DNA of 64,000 nucleotides from Streptomyces sp. SM10 (GCF_002910915.1 NZ_NEUF01000030.1:1-64000), one strand, 5' to 3'. Shown: positions 32,913-43,002, numbered from the stretch's first letter. Notes: generated from the sequence alone by a model not told the origin. Numbers and translations: made by a program.

Positions 32913-34232
32913 CTAGTCCGTGCCCCTGTCAGCCCCCTCGCCTGCCGGCTGATCCGCCGGCCCGGCAGGCACGGGGCTGCCTGTGGGCTTGACCGGCGCC
33001 GCTCCCGCGAGGAACGCGGTCCAGCCCCGCTCGGGCTTCTGCCCCACCTTCAGAGTGCCGAGCCTGGCGAGCGTCGCGGGGTCCTGCGCGTCCAGCCAGT
33101 CGGTGAGCTGCCGGAAGGACACGCATTGCACATCCTTCTGGGTGCACACCGTCTTGATCGTCTCCTCGACCGCACGCATGTAGGTGCCGCCGTTCCAGGA
33201 TTCGAAGTGGTTGCCGATAATCATCGGGGCGCGGTTCCCGTTGTAGGCGCGGTCGAACGCCTGGAGGAGGCCGTCCCGCATCTGGTTCCCCCAGTAATCG
33301 TGCTTGTCGGGGTCGCCCTGAGTCGTCGTACCGGACTGGTTGAACATGAAGTTGTAGTCCATCGAGAGAGTCTCGAAGGCGCGGCCCGGCACGGGGACGA
33401 GTTGCAGGGGGAGGTCCCAGAGCCCGTCCTTCTTCGCGGGCCAGACCTGGTTCCCCACACCACTGGAGTCGTAACGGAATCCCATGGTCCGTGCCGCTGC
33501 GACCATGTTCTTCTGGCCCTCCAGGCACGGGGTGCGGGCGCCGATCAGTTCCTTGTCGTAGTCGAAGGGCAACGGAGCTTCACTCTTGAGGGCAGGAGTG
33601 TTGGACTTCCAGCTCTTCACGAACGCCTTCGCCTGGCTGATCTCGCTCTTCCACTCCTCGACCGACCAGGTGCCCACACCTCCGTCCGGGCCGCAGAAGT
33701 GCCCGTTGAAATGGGTTCCGATCTCATTGCCGTCCAGCCAGGCCGCGCGCAGCTCCGTCAGCGTGTGGCGAATTCCCTCGGTGTCGTTGAACCCGATGTC
33801 GGAGCGGCCCGCCGAGTGCTGAGGCGGGTCGTAGAGCGCCCGCTTCTCCTCCGGCAGGAGGTACACACCACTGAGGAAGTACGTCATCCTGGCGTCGTAC
33901 TTCTTCGCGACCTCGCGGAAATGCGAGAACAACTTCTGGCTGTCCTCACCCGCTCCGTCCCAGGAGAACACCACGAACTGCGGAGGCTTCTGACCGGGCT
34001 TGAGGCGCTTGACCGCTGGAAGCCGCGGCTGGGCTCCGGTGTAGGCCGTGGAACCGTCACCGATGAGGTCGACCGCCCCCTTCGGCGCCGCAGCCGGGGA
34101 GTTCGCCGGGGCCGACTTCTTCCCGAGGCCGGGGCCCTCGGCCCCCGTACCCAGGTCCGAACAGCCGGCGAGGCCGGCGACCAGGGCCGTGACCACGGCA
34201 CCCAGAGCGATCCGCTTCGTGGCGGCCATCAT
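32913..34232 (-). CDS. Polysaccharide deacetylase-like lipoprotein
   Basis: A 439-residue exported lipoprotein: signal peptide with lipobox VAGLAGC (Cys near 24), Ala/Pro linker, then a catalytic-like (beta/alpha) barrel. The segment VVFSWDGAG (about residue 90) corresponds to the NodB TFDDG motif with only one Asp, and WLDGNEIGTHFNGHFCG to the HxxxH metal-binding motif. Late in the chain come MIIGNHFESWNGGTYM and FRQLTDWLDAQD. The NodB-type signatures are altered, so cell-wall or capsule deacetylase is a fold-level inference only. The ATG at 34232 (or the adjacent ATG at 34229) follows a GAGGG box. The C-terminus is Pro/Gly-rich. It converges on the ATPase gene, 26 bases apart. Confidence 0.72.
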   Translation of the reverse strand: MMAATKRIALGAVVTALVAGLAGCSDLGTGAEGPGLGKKSAPANSPAAAPKGAVDLIGDGSTAYTGAQPRLPAVKRLKPGQKPPQFVVFSWDGAGEDSQKLFSHFREVAKKYDARMTYFLSGVYLLPEEKRALYDPPQHSAGRSDIGFNDTEGIRHTLTELRAAWLDGNEIGTHFNGHFCGPDGGVGTWSVEEWKSEISQAKAFVKSWKSNTPALKSEAPLPFDYDKELIGARTPCLEGQKNMVAAARTMGFRYDSSGVGNQVWPAKKDGLWDLPLQLVPVPGRAFETLSMDYNFMFNQSGTTTQGDPDKHDYWGNQMRDGLLQAFDRAYNGNRAPMIIGNHFESWNGGTYMRAVEETIKTVCTQKDVQCVSFRQLTDWLDAQDPATLARLGTLKVGQKPERGWTAFLAGAAPVKPTGSPVPAGPADQPAGEGADRGTD

Positions 34233-34403
34233 CCGTCCACCCTCTTCCTTGCAGGATTCGTGCGGTCAAGTGCCTACACGGCGCGGCCAACCTCACACGC
34301 AGCCCGGCCGGAATCAGTACGACAAGCCAGATGAAAAGCTGCTTATTCACTGGAATGAGTGACTCAGTGGGCTATTTGCTCGAAAGCATGGACACTCTTC
34401 TTT

Positions 34404-34433
34404 ACTCTCCATTACGATTCATTTACGGAGAGT
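34404..34433. promoter_or_regulatory. Imperfect operator-like inverted repeat upstream of the SulP gene
   Basis: ACTCTCC (34404-34410) and GGAGAGT (34427-34433) face each other across a 16-base AT-rich spacer in the 300-base gap before the SulP gene, in a region with the lowest GC of the neighbourhood. It could be a regulator site or a weak hairpin. Confidence 0.3.
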
Positions 34434-34531
34434 TGAGAAATCCCGCCGCTTTACCCCACCGCTGCACGCCGTGACCCACGGCCGCCGTCACTCACATACC
34501 GCGACCGCGCTGCCCCGGAGGAGACGGGAAC

Positions 34532-37039
34532 ATGTCTGCCTGCGTCCCTACCCGCAACGACCACTCGTCCCGCAGTTCGCGCCAATCCCTCGCCTCGGGA
34601 TTCAAGCGCCCGCACAGTCCGCCGCCACCGCCCCGACGCGGACGCTTCCGCGTCTCGGGCGCGGATCTGTCCGCATCGATCACCGTCTTCCTGATCGCCG
34701 TTCCCATGTCGCTCGGTCTCGCCGTCGCCATGGACGCCCCCCTCGCCGCCGGCCTGGTCTCGGCCGCGATCGGCGGCATCGTCGCCGGCCTGCTGGGCGG
34801 CACCCCCCTCCAGGTCAGTGGCCCATCCGCCGGACTGACCGTGGTCACAGCCGAGTTGATCCAGATCTACGGCTGGCGCACCACGTGCGCGATCACCGTC
34901 GGGGCAGGGCTCCTGCAGATCCTGCTGGGCTCGCTGAAGGCGGCCCGCAGCGCCCTTGCCGTCAGTCCCGCCATCGTGCACGGCACGCTCGCGGGAATCG
35001 GTGTGGCCATCGCTCTCGCCCAGATGCACATCGTGCTCGGCCGGGCACCGCAGAGTTCCGCGCTCGACAACGCCCTCTCGCTACCGTCCCACTTGGCCCA
35101 GTTCGAACCAGCGGCTCCTCTGATCGGGGCCCTGACCATCGTGCTGCTCGTCGTGTGGCCGCGCCTGCCCGGACGCGTCGGAGCATCGCTGGGCAGAATT
35201 CCTGCCGCGCTCGCCGCCGTGGTCGTCGCGACTGCGGTGGCCGCCGTGGCAACCCCCGGAATCGCCCGGGTGGACCTTCCTTCATGGCGCTCGCACGCAC
35301 TGCCCGAGATGCCCCAGGGGCCGGTCGCCGCACTGGCGGCAGCGGTGTTCACGGTCATGCTCGTGGCGAGTCTCGAATCCCTGCTCGCCGCGGTCTCCGT
35401 CGACAAACTGGCCGCGGACCGGTCGGCCGCCGCACCCAAGGACGGAGCACCTGCGCCGGCGCCGGTCAAGCGATCCGATCTCGACCGTGAGCTGCGGGCC
35501 CAGGGGGTCGCCAATGCACTCTCAGGGCTGGCCGGAGGGCTTGCCGTGTCCGGCGGCGCCGTACGCAGTTCCGCGAATGTGCGGGCGGGTGCCGAGAGCC
35601 GCGCCTCCACCGTGCTGCACGGCGTATGGGTGCTGTCGGCGGCCATGCTGCTCGTCACCGTCCTCGAGTGGATCCCCCTGGCGGCACTCGCCGCCCTCGT
35701 GATGGTGGTGGGCATCCAGATGGTCAGCTTCGCCCATATCCGCAAGGTCCACAGACACCGTGAGTTCCTGGTCTACGGCGCGACGATCAGCGGTGTGATC
35801 CTCGCCGGGGTGCTCGAAGGCGTGGCGATCGGCATCGTCGTGGCGGTGGCCGTCGCCCTGCACCGGCTGGCCCGGACGCGGATCACCGTGACGGAACAGG
35901 ACGGCCGCTACCTCGTGGCCGCCCGCGGGCAGTTGACGTTTCTGGCCGTCCCCCGTCTCAGTCGCCTGCTCGGACGGCTCCCCCACGGGGTCGACGCCGT
36001 GGTCGAACTGGACGGCTTCTTCATGGATCATGCCGCGTACGAGACGATCCAGGACTGGTACGCCGCACAGACCGCGATGGGCGGTCGGATCGAGTTCACG
36101 GGGCGTTCGGGAGGCCGGATCGCCGAGCCCGCGTCGGCGGCCCACTCCTGCTGCCGCCCCTGGACACCATGGCGCAACCATCACTGTCACGACCGTACGC
36201 ACAACGCCGCACCGCACGCCGAGGCGCCTGCCTCGCACACCGTCCAGAAGTCCTCTCCCTCAGATCCGGCGGTCTCCCCTCACCGCAGGCACGGTGCCCA
36301 CCGGCTGCTCAGCGGACTGAGTTCGTTCCAGCGCACCACCGCTCCCCTGGTCCGCGAGGAGCTGGCCCGGCTGGCCGCCGAAGGGCAGCGGCCTTCACAG
36401 CTGTTCCTCACCTGCGCCGACTCCCGCCTGGTCACCAGCATGATCACCGCGAGCGGCCCGGGCGACCTGTTCACCGTGCGGAACGTCGGAAACCTGGTAC
36501 CCCCGCCGGACACCGGAAGCGAGACGAGCAACGACGACTCGGTGGCGGCCGCCATCGAATACGCGGTGGACGTGTTGGAAGTCGAGTCCATCACCATCTG
36601 CGGCCACTCCGGATGCGGAGCGATGCAGGCACTGTTGGGCGCTGCGCCGGAGACTCCCCGTACACCTCTATGGCGCTGGTTGCGGCACGGCCTGCCGAGT
36701 CTGGAGCGCATGCGCTCCCGTCACCACTCATGGGCACGCATCGCCGGGCGACTGCCGACCGATGCGGTCGAGCAACTCTGTCTGACCAACGTGGTCCAGC
36801 AGTTGGAGCACCTGCGCGCGCACGAGTCGGTGGCCCGCCGGCTCGCGGCGGGCACCCTGCAACTCCACGGCATGTACTTCCACGTCGGTGAGGCGCAGGC
36901 CTACCTGCTGACCGAGGGCGCCAGCTCCGGAACGGGGCCCGACGAGGTCTTCGCCCGGGTCGCCCCGGGTGCGGAATGGAGTGCGGAACCCGGCGTCGAC
37001 GCCCTGCTCACCGCCCCCGGCACCACCGTCGGGGCCTGA
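34532..37039 (+). CDS. SulP-type bicarbonate/sulfate transporter fused to beta-carbonic anhydrase
   Basis: An 835-residue fusion. Residues about 40-430 are a SulP transporter (SADLSASITVFLIAVPMSLG, the GTPLQVSGPSAGLTVV signature near 95-110, about ten helices). Residues about 440-530 are a STAS-like domain (GQLTFLAVPRLSRLLGRL, DAVVELDGFFMDHAAYE). A His/Cys/Pro linker of about 60 residues follows. Residues about 585-830 are a beta-class carbonic anhydrase with zinc ligands in CADSR (about 627), ICGHSGCGAM (about 690) and the intervening FTVRNVGN. Fusions of this type are thought to import anion and interconvert CO2/bicarbonate. The ribosome site GGAGGAGACGGGAAC precedes the ATG at 34532. Monocistronic. 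Confidence 0.92.
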   Translation: MSACVPTRNDHSSRSSRQSLASGFKRPHSPPPPPRRGRFRVSGADLSASITVFLIAVPMSLGLAVAMDAPLAAGLVSAAIGGIVAGLLGGTPLQVSGPSAGLTVVTAELIQIYGWRTTCAITVGAGLLQILLGSLKAARSALAVSPAIVHGTLAGIGVAIALAQMHIVLGRAPQSSALDNALSLPSHLAQFEPAAPLIGALTIVLLVVWPRLPGRVGASLGRIPAALAAVVVATAVAAVATPGIARVDLPSWRSHALPEMPQGPVAALAAAVFTVMLVASLESLLAAVSVDKLAADRSAAAPKDGAPAPAPVKRSDLDRELRAQGVANALSGLAGGLAVSGGAVRSSANVRAGAESRASTVLHGVWVLSAAMLLVTVLEWIPLAALAALVMVVGIQMVSFAHIRKVHRHREFLVYGATISGVILAGVLEGVAIGIVVAVAVALHRLARTRITVTEQDGRYLVAARGQLTFLAVPRLSRLLGRLPHGVDAVVELDGFFMDHAAYETIQDWYAAQTAMGGRIEFTGRSGGRIAEPASAAHSCCRPWTPWRNHHCHDRTHNAAPHAEAPASHTVQKSSPSDPAVSPHRRHGAHRLLSGLSSFQRTTAPLVREELARLAAEGQRPSQLFLTCADSRLVTSMITASGPGDLFTVRNVGNLVPPPDTGSETSNDDSVAAAIEYAVDVLEVESITICGHSGCGAMQALLGAAPETPRTPLWRWLRHGLPSLERMRSRHHSWARIAGRLPTDAVEQLCLTNVVQQLEHLRAHESVARRLAAGTLQLHGMYFHVGEAQAYLLTEGASSGTGPDEVFARVAPGAEWSAEPGVDALLTAPGTTVGA

Positions 37040-37236
37040 ACCTCTCACCTACCCGGTCCGTGAGACCTTGTGGTCCCGCTTTCGCCACGCACGATGTTGC
37101 TTGCGGAAGCGGGACCTGTGGCTCCATACACGAGGCACAGGTCTAAACCAATTCCCGGCAGACACTTGTCACCTGGCCCTCGGCCTGATGAGCTGTCCTC
37201 CGGGACACAACGGACACCCTGGGAATGGGAGATGTC

Positions 37237-39192
37237 GTGAGCAACGAAAGCCTGGCCAATCTGCTCAAGGAGGAGCGGCGGTTCGCACCGCCTGCCGATC
37301 TGGCCGCGAACGCCAACGTGACAGCACAGGCGTACGAGCAGGCCGAGGCGGACAGGCTGGGCTTCTGGGCCGAGCAGGCCCGCCGCCTGACCTGGGCCAC
37401 GGAGCCGACCGAGACGCTCGACTGGAGCAACCCGCCCTTCGCGAAGTGGTTCGCGGACGGCACGCTCAACGTCGCGTACAACTGCGTGGACCGCCACGTC
37501 GAAGCGGGCAACGGCGACCGGGTCGCGATCCACTTCGAGGGTGAGCCCGGCGACAGCCGCGCGATCACCTACGCGGAGCTGAAGGACGAGGTCTCCCGCG
37601 CCGCGAACGCCCTCACCGAACTCGGTGTCACCACGGGTGACCGGGTCGCCGTCTACCTGCCGATGATCCCCGAGGCCGCCATCGCGATGCTGGCCTGCGC
37701 CCGCATCGGCGCCGCGCACTCGGTGGTCTTCGGCGGCTTCTCCGCCGACGCGATCGCCGCCCGCATCCAGGACGCCGACGCCAAGGTCGTCATCACCGCC
37801 GACGGCGGCTACCGGCGCGGCAAGCCCTCGGCCCTCAAGCCGGCCGTGGACGACGCCGTCTCGCGCATCGACAGCGTCGAGCACGTCCTCGTGGTCCGGC
37901 GCACCGGGCAGGACACCGCGTGGAACGCGGGCAAGGACGTCTGGTGGCACGAGATCACCGCACGCCAGTCCACCGAGCACACCCCGGAGGCCTTCGACGC
38001 CGAGCAGCCGCTGTTCGTGCTCTACACGTCCGGGACGACGGGCAAGCCCAAGGGCATCCTGCACACCTCCGGTGGCTACCTCACGCAGGCGGCGTACACG
38101 CACCACGCGGTCTTCGACCTCAAGCCCGAGTCCGACGTGTACTGGTGCACCGCCGACATCGGCTGGGTGACCGGGCACTCCTACATCGTCTACGGGCCGC
38201 TGGCCAACGGCGCGACGCAGGTCATGTACGAGGGCACGCCCGACACCCCGCACCAGGGGCGTTTCTGGGAGATCGTGCAGAAGTACGGCGTCACGATCCT
38301 CTACACCGCGCCGACCGCGATCCGCACGTTCATGAAGTGGGGCGACGACATCCCCGCCAAGTTCGACCTGTCCTCGCTGCGGGTGCTGGGTTCGGTCGGT
38401 GAGCCGATCAACCCCGAGGCGTGGGTGTGGTACCGCAAGCACATCGGCGCCGACACCTGCCCCATCGTGGACACCTGGTGGCAGACCGAGACCGGCGCGA
38501 TGATGATCTCGCCGCTCCCCGGGGTCACCGAGACCAAGCCCGGCTCCGCCCAGCGCGCCCTGCCCGGCATCGCGGCCACCGTCGTGGACGACGAGGCCCG
38601 CGAGGTCCCCGACGGCGGGGGCGGCTACCTCGTCCTCACCGAGCCCTGGCCCTCGATGCTCCGCACCATCTGGGGCGACGACCAGCGCTTCATCGACACC
38701 TACTGGTCGCGCTTCGAAGGCAAGTACTTCGCAGGCGACGGCGCCAAGAAGGACGAGGACGGCGACATCTGGCTGCTCGGCCGGGTCGACGACGTCATGC
38801 TCGTGTCCGGCCACAACATCTCCACCACCGAGGTGGAGTCCGCCCTCGTATCGCACCCCTCGGTCGCCGAGGCCGCCGTCGTCGGCGCCAACGACGAGAC
38901 GACCGGCCAGGCCATCGTCGCCTTCGTCATCCTGCGCGGGACGGCCACCGCCTCCGAAGAGCTCGTCGCCGAGCTCCGCAACCACGTCGGCACCACCCTC
39001 GGACCCATCGCGAAGCCCAAGCGCGTCCTGCCCGTGGCAGAACTACCCAAGACCCGCTCCGGCAAGATCATGCGCCGCCTCCTGCGCGACGTCGCCGAGA
39101 ACCGCGAACTCGGAGACGTCACCACCCTGACGGACTCCTCCGTCATGTCCCTCATCCAGACGCAGCTGCCGTCCGCCTCCGCCGAGGACTAG
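37237..39192 (+). CDS. acsA: Acetyl-CoA synthetase
   Basis: A 651-residue AMP-forming acetate-CoA ligase: acetate plus ATP and CoA give acetyl-CoA, AMP and PPi. It shows the P-loop [13 protein letters not shown] (about residues 260-272), [14 protein letters not shown], the nucleotide motif [12 protein letters not shown], and the C-terminal catalytic Lys in [12 protein letters not shown] (about residue 609), the lysine controlled by acetylation in this family. GTG at 37237 was chosen over an ATG at 37225 because GGGAG is spaced correctly only for the GTG and [15 protein letters not shown] is the usual beginning. It is followed by two strong hairpins. Confidence 0.96.
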   Translation: MSNESLANLLKEERRFAPPADLAANANVTAQAYEQAEADRLGFWAEQARRLTWATEPTETLDWSNPPFAKWFADGTLNVAYNCVDRHVEAGNGDRVAIHFEGEPGDSRAITYAELKDEVSRAANALTELGVTTGDRVAVYLPMIPEAAIAMLACARIGAAHSVVFGGFSADAIAARIQDADAKVVITADGGYRRGKPSALKPAVDDAVSRIDSVEHVLVVRRTGQDTAWNAGKDVWWHEITARQSTEHTPEAFDAEQPLFVLYTSGTTGKPKGILHTSGGYLTQAAYTHHAVFDLKPESDVYWCTADIGWVTGHSYIVYGPLANGATQVMYEGTPDTPHQGRFWEIVQKYGVTILYTAPTAIRTFMKWGDDIPAKFDLSSLRVLGSVGEPINPEAWVWYRKHIGADTCPIVDTWWQTETGAMMISPLPGVTETKPGSAQRALPGIAATVVDDEAREVPDGGGGYLVLTEPWPSMLRTIWGDDQRFIDTYWSRFEGKYFAGDGAKKDEDGDIWLLGRVDDVMLVSGHNISTTEVESALVSHPSVAEAAVVGANDETTGQAIVAFVILRGTATASEELVAELRNHVGTTLGPIAKPKRVLPVAELPKTRSGKIMRRLLRDVAENRELGDVTTLTDSSVMSLIQTQLPSASAED

Positions 39193-39224
39193 GAACAGCA
39201 GCAGAATCAGGACGGCCGGAGGCC

Positions 39225-39270
39225 AGACCTGTGCCGGGCGGCCACGAGCACTCCCGCCCGGCACAGGTCT
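39225..39270. terminator. 17-bp hairpin downstream of acsA
   Basis: AGACCTGTGCCGGGCGG at 39225-39241 pairs exactly with 39254-39270 across a 12-base loop. It lies 33 bases past the acsA stop. Confidence 0.85.
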
Positions 39271-39344
39271 GTTCGCAGGCCCGTTCGCGGGCCCATCAGC
39301 AGGTCTGTCAGTAGCTCCGCCAGCAGTCCGTTCGCACGTTGCCG

Positions 39345-39375
39345 AGGGGCACCCGGAAGCAGTCCGGGTGCCCCT
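39345..39375. terminator. Second hairpin downstream of acsA
   Basis: AGGGGCACCCGG (39345-39356) and its exact complement (39364-39375) form a 12-bp stem with a seven-base loop: a backup terminator ahead of nhaA. Confidence 0.75.
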
Positions 39376-39682
39376 TCCGGCGCTCGGCAGGCAGGGGCTC
39401 GCCGATGCACCCGCCGGGCGGCGCTACCGGTCACACGTCGGCAGGCGGCAGGCACCGGAGCCGGATAGGTTTTCGATGCCCCAGGTAGAGTGGTGTTTCC
39501 GCCAGCACGACACCTCGACCGAACATGCATGCCGGACGAGTGCGTCCACGCTGGAGCCGGCTGGCCGGCACGGTCACACCGCGACAACTTCACAGGAAAT
39601 CTCCACAGGGGCGCCGGGAAGTCTGGTCGGCATGTGAATCAGCCATGCCACCACTGCCGTCACCCGACCGGAGGTCTTCTTC

Positions 39683-41083
39683 GTGGCTCCACCCCTCCCC
39701 CCTTCCGGCCGCCGTACCCTGCTCGGCCGGCTCTCCCTCCCCGAGCGCAACTACGTCGCCGAGGCCCTGCGCGCCGAGACGGTGGGCGGCATCATCCTGC
39801 TGGTCGCGGCCGTCGCCGCACTGGTCTGGGCGAACACCTCCGGCTCCAGTTACGAATCCGTCAGCTCCTTCCACTTCGGCCCGGAAGCGCTGGGGCTCGA
39901 TCTCTCGGTGGCCCACTGGGCGGCCGACGGACTGCTCGCCGTGTTCTTCTTCGTCGCCGGGGTCGAACTCAAGCGCGAGCTCGTAGCAGGCGAACTCCGT
40001 GACCCCCGGGCCGCAGCCCTGCCCGTCGCCGCAGCACTCTGCGGCATGGCCGTCCCCGCACTCGTCTACACGCTGACCGCTGTACTCGGCGGAGGAGCTC
40101 TCGGCGGCTGGGCCGTCCCCACCGCCACCGACATCGCGTTCGCGCTCGCCGTGCTCGCGGTCATAGGCACCTCACTGCCGGCGGCGCTCCGGGCCTTCCT
40201 GCTGACACTCGCCGTCGTCGACGACCTCTTCGCCATCCTGATCATCGCGGTCTTCTTCACCGAGAGCATCGACTTCCTCGCGCTCGGGGGCGCTGCGGTC
40301 GGTCTGGTCGTGTTCTACGTGCTGCTGCGTACGGGGGTGCGCGGGTGGTACGTCTACGTGCCGCTGGCCCTGGCCATCTGGGGGCTGATGTACAACAGCG
40401 GCGTGCACGCCACGATCGCCGGCGTCGCCATGGGTCTCATGCTGCGCTGCACCCGCCGTGAGGGCGAGGAGCACTCCCCGGGCGAACACATCGAGCATCT
40501 GGTCCGCCCTCTGTCGGCGGGCGTCGCGGTGCCGCTCTTCGCCCTGTTCTCTGCCGGGGTCGCCCTCAAGGGCGATGCCCTGGCCGGCGTCTTCACCCGG
40601 CCCGAAACGCTCGGGGTGGTCCTCGGTCTGATCGTCGGCAAGACCGTCGGCATCTTCGGAGGCACCTGGCTCGTCACCCGTTTCACCAAGGCCGAGCTGA
40701 ACAAGGACCTGGCCTGGGCGGATGTCTTCGCCGTCGCCACGCTGGCAGGTATCGGGTTCACCGTTTCCCTGCTCATCGGGGAACTGGCCTTCGCCGGCGA
40801 CGAGGACATGATCAACGAGGTCAAGGCAGCGGTCCTCACCGGTTCTCTGATTGCCGCCGTACTCTCCGGTGTACTGCTCAAACTGCGGGTACGCAGATAC
40901 AGGGCACTGTACGAGGCCGAGGAGCTCGACGCCGACGAGTCGGGGGTGCCCGACGTCTACGAGCAGGACGACCCGGAGTACCACCTGCGCATGGCAGCGA
41001 TCTACGAGAGGAAGGCTGCAGAGCACCGGCGCCGTGCCGAACAGGCGGGGGCAGCGAGCAGCAAGCCGGACAGTCCGGCATGA
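39683..41083 (+). CDS. nhaA: Na+/H+ antiporter NhaA
   Basis: A 466-residue antiporter exchanging sodium for protons across the membrane. About eleven or twelve membrane helices are seen. The functional motifs are present: FFFVAGVELKRELV in helix 2, WAVPTATDIAFALAVL with the conserved TDxAF Asp (about residue 150), and the paired aspartates in LTLAVVDDLFAILIIA (about 178-179). GTG at 39683 with GGAGG eight bases upstream. A cytoplasmic tail of about 75 residues, ending in an Ala/Glu/Arg helix, extends past the usual E. coli length. It heads a small operon with the holin-like gene 39 bases downstream. Confidence 0.94.
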   Translation: MAPPLPPSGRRTLLGRLSLPERNYVAEALRAETVGGIILLVAAVAALVWANTSGSSYESVSSFHFGPEALGLDLSVAHWAADGLLAVFFFVAGVELKRELVAGELRDPRAAALPVAAALCGMAVPALVYTLTAVLGGGALGGWAVPTATDIAFALAVLAVIGTSLPAALRAFLLTLAVVDDLFAILIIAVFFTESIDFLALGGAAVGLVVFYVLLRTGVRGWYVYVPLALAIWGLMYNSGVHATIAGVAMGLMLRCTRREGEEHSPGEHIEHLVRPLSAGVAVPLFALFSAGVALKGDALAGVFTRPETLGVVLGLIVGKTVGIFGGTWLVTRFTKAELNKDLAWADVFAVATLAGIGFTVSLLIGELAFAGDEDMINEVKAAVLTGSLIAAVLSGVLLKLRVRRYRALYEAEELDADESGVPDVYEQDDPEYHLRMAAIYERKAAEHRRRAEQAGAASSKPDSPA

Positions 41084-41122
41084 TCTGACATCGGATGTAC
41101 GGAAGAGAAGAGGGAGTCAGGG

Positions 41123-41653
41123 ATGAGCGACCCCGGCAACTACGCGGGCAGCACCGACCGTAGTCTCGGACAGCTGTTCGCTTCGGCCACCGCCGAGATG
41201 TCCGCGCTGGTGCACGACGAGATCGCCCTGGCGAAGGCCGAGGTGCGCCAGGACGTCAAGCGCGGCGTGATCGGCAGCCTGGCGTTCATCGTCACGGGTG
41301 TGCTGATCCTGTTCGCGATCCCCGTGCTGAGCTTCGCCGCCGCCTACGGGATCCACAATCTCGGGCTCGGTCTCGCCTGGTCGTTCCTGATCGTCGGCGG
41401 TGCGTTCATCCTTCTGGGCCTCCTGCTCGCCCTCTTCGGGCTCGCCAAGTTCAAGAAGGTCAAGCCGCCGGAGAAGTCCATCGCTTCGGCCAAGCAGACC
41501 GCGGCGGTCCTGCAGGGCGTCAAGCCGCATCCCCGCCCCGTGGTCGGCGCACGCGCGATCGAGCAGGCGCAGGGCAGCACACTCGCGGACGAGGCCGTCG
41601 AGAGCCGGCCTGTCCAGGACAAGGCTCTCCCTGTGACACGCTCGTCCACATGA
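41123..41653 (+). CDS. Phage-holin-superfamily-like small membrane protein
   Basis: A 176-residue protein with an amphipathic N-terminal region (LGQLFASATAEMSALVHDEI, ALAKAEVRQDVKRG) and two hydrophobic helices (GSLAFIVTGVLILFAIPVL and LAWSFLIVGGAFILLGLLL) followed by a basic loop, the layout of actinobacterial holin-like (DUF1469) proteins. These are chromosomal membrane proteins, not evidence of a prophage. GGGAG lies eight bases before the ATG. It overlaps the hydrolase start by four bases (ATGA), so the two are co-translated. Confidence 0.8.
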   Translation: MSDPGNYAGSTDRSLGQLFASATAEMSALVHDEIALAKAEVRQDVKRGVIGSLAFIVTGVLILFAIPVLSFAAAYGIHNLGLGLAWSFLIVGGAFILLGLLLALFGLAKFKKVKPPEKSIASAKQTAAVLQGVKPHPRPVVGARAIEQAQGSTLADEAVESRPVQDKALPVTRSST

Positions 41654-42624
41654 CCGACCCCGATTACGGCGCCTCCGGCACGGTGGGCCCGCTGGGGCCG
41701 GCCGGCTCCGGCAGTCCCGTCCGCCTCGACGGGCCCTGGACCCACCGCGACGTGGCGGCCAACGGCGCGCGCTTCCACATCGCCGAGCTCGGTGACGGCC
41801 CGCTGGTCCTGCTGCTGCACGGATTCCCGCAGTTCTGGTGGACCTGGCGCCATCAGCTGACCGCCCTGGCCGACGCCGGGTACCGAGCGGTCGCGATGGA
41901 CCTGCGCGGGGTCGGCGGCAGCGACCGTACGCCCCGGGGCTACGACCCGGCGAACCTGGCGCTCGACGTCACCGGTGTGATCCGCTCGCTCGGCGAGCCG
42001 GACGCGGCGCTCGTGGGACACGACATGGGCGGTTATCTCGCCTGGACCGCCGCGGTGATGCGCCCCAAGCTGGTGCGACGGCTCGTCGTCTCGTCCATGC
42101 CGCATCCGCGCCGCTGGCGTTCCTCGATGCTCTCGGACCTCTCGCAGTCCCGGGCCGGCTCGCACATCTGGGGCTTCCAACGGCCCTGGGTTCCGGAGCG
42201 TCAGCTCGTCGCGGACGACGCGGCGTTGGTGGCACGGCTGATCCGCGACTGGTCGGGGCCGCGCACCTCCGACTTCCCCGACGACAAGACGGTGGACGTC
42301 TACCGGCGCGCGATGTGCATCCCGTCGACGGCGCACTGCTCGATCGAGCCGTACCGCTGGATGGTGCGCTCCCTGGCCCGTCCGGACGGCGTCCAGTTCA
42401 ACCGGCGAATGAAGCGACCGGTGCGCGTACCGACGCTGCACCTCCACGGCTCCCTCGATCCGGCGATCCGGACCCGTAGTTCCGCGGGGTCGGGCGAGTA
42501 CGTCGAGGCGCCCTACCGGTGGCGACTTTTCGACGGTCTGGGGCACTTCCCCCATGAGGAGGATCCGGCCGGGTTCTCGACCGAACTCATCAACTGGCTC
42601 AAGGATCCCGAGCCCGACAGGTAG
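41650..42624 (+). CDS. Alpha/beta hydrolase, epoxide-hydrolase-like
   Basis: A 324-residue cytoplasmic hydrolase. The oxyanion motif is LLLHGFPQFWWTW, the nucleophile elbow LVGHDMGGYLAW has Asp as in epoxide hydrolases and haloalkane dehalogenases, the acid lies in LHGSLDPAI and the base in GLGHFPHEEDP. The cap domain runs from about residue 155 to 245. HGFPQ followed by an Asp nucleophile favours epoxide hydrolase. ATG at 41650 overlaps the preceding gene by four bases. Confidence 0.87.
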   Translation: MTDPDYGASGTVGPLGPAGSGSPVRLDGPWTHRDVAANGARFHIAELGDGPLVLLLHGFPQFWWTWRHQLTALADAGYRAVAMDLRGVGGSDRTPRGYDPANLALDVTGVIRSLGEPDAALVGHDMGGYLAWTAAVMRPKLVRRLVVSSMPHPRRWRSSMLSDLSQSRAGSHIWGFQRPWVPERQLVADDAALVARLIRDWSGPRTSDFPDDKTVDVYRRAMCIPSTAHCSIEPYRWMVRSLARPDGVQFNRRMKRPVRVPTLHLHGSLDPAIRTRSSAGSGEYVEAPYRWRLFDGLGHFPHEEDPAGFSTELINWLKDPEPDR

Positions 42625-42729
42625 TCGACGGGCACGGGTGTCCGACGCACAGCCACTTGCCTGCCGCATAAGCCAATTGGCTGACTCGCGCACGATTACC
42701 GACCTTGGGTGCCGGGCAGACGTCGGGGT

Positions 42730-42933
42730 ATGGGCTGGACGCGCGACTTCAATGACGCAGCACGCAACCGCCGCTCGACCGCTCTTGCCGGTCCGAGCAT
42801 TCACGAGGGGGACGGCTCGCTGAGCCGGGTGCACGATGTGAGCGATTTCCATGATCTGCGGCTGGGCATTCCGCGCATCCTCCACCGCCGGGCCCGTTGG
42901 GTTTCGGCGCGGCTGCGCCACCCCCGCGGATGA
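42730..42933 (+). CDS. Small basic hypothetical protein
   Basis: A 67-residue reading frame beginning GWTRDFNDAARNRR and ending RRARWVSARLRHPRG. It is strongly basic with an acidic middle (SRVHDVSDFHDL) and has normal codon bias. I do not recognise a family. The ATG at 42730 lacks a clear ribosome site. It lies between the hydrolase and a long terminator hairpin on the same strand, which fits a short last gene of the nhaA operon, but a chance frame is possible. Confidence 0.4.
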   Translation: MGWTRDFNDAARNRRSTALAGPSIHEGDGSLSRVHDVSDFHDLRLGIPRILHRRARWVSARLRHPRG

Positions 42934-42953
42934 CGTAGGACCGAGGGAACGAC

Positions 42954-43002
42954 GTCATGAGAGAGGCCCCGGACCTTCGAGGTCCGGGGCCTCTCTCATG
43001 AC
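42954..43002. terminator. 22-bp perfect bidirectional terminator hairpin
   Basis: 42954-42975 pairs without mismatch with 42981-43002 across the loop TTCGA (a UUCG-type tetraloop context). It separates the convergent nhaA operon and MarP-like protease gene. Confidence 0.92.

Larger units (their letters stand above)
39193..39682. other. Intergenic region between acsA and nhaA
   Basis: A 490-base gap with no convincing gene. It contains two strong hairpins (39225-39270 and 39345-39375) and, after 39470, a less GC-rich stretch (GATAGGTTTTCGATGCC, TGTTTCCGCC) that is the likely nhaA promoter region. Confidence 0.6.

Noticed and set aside
41123..41653. Prophage evidence from a holin-like gene
   Set aside because: This holin-superfamily member is a standard chromosomal membrane protein in Streptomyces and no other phage gene is nearby.
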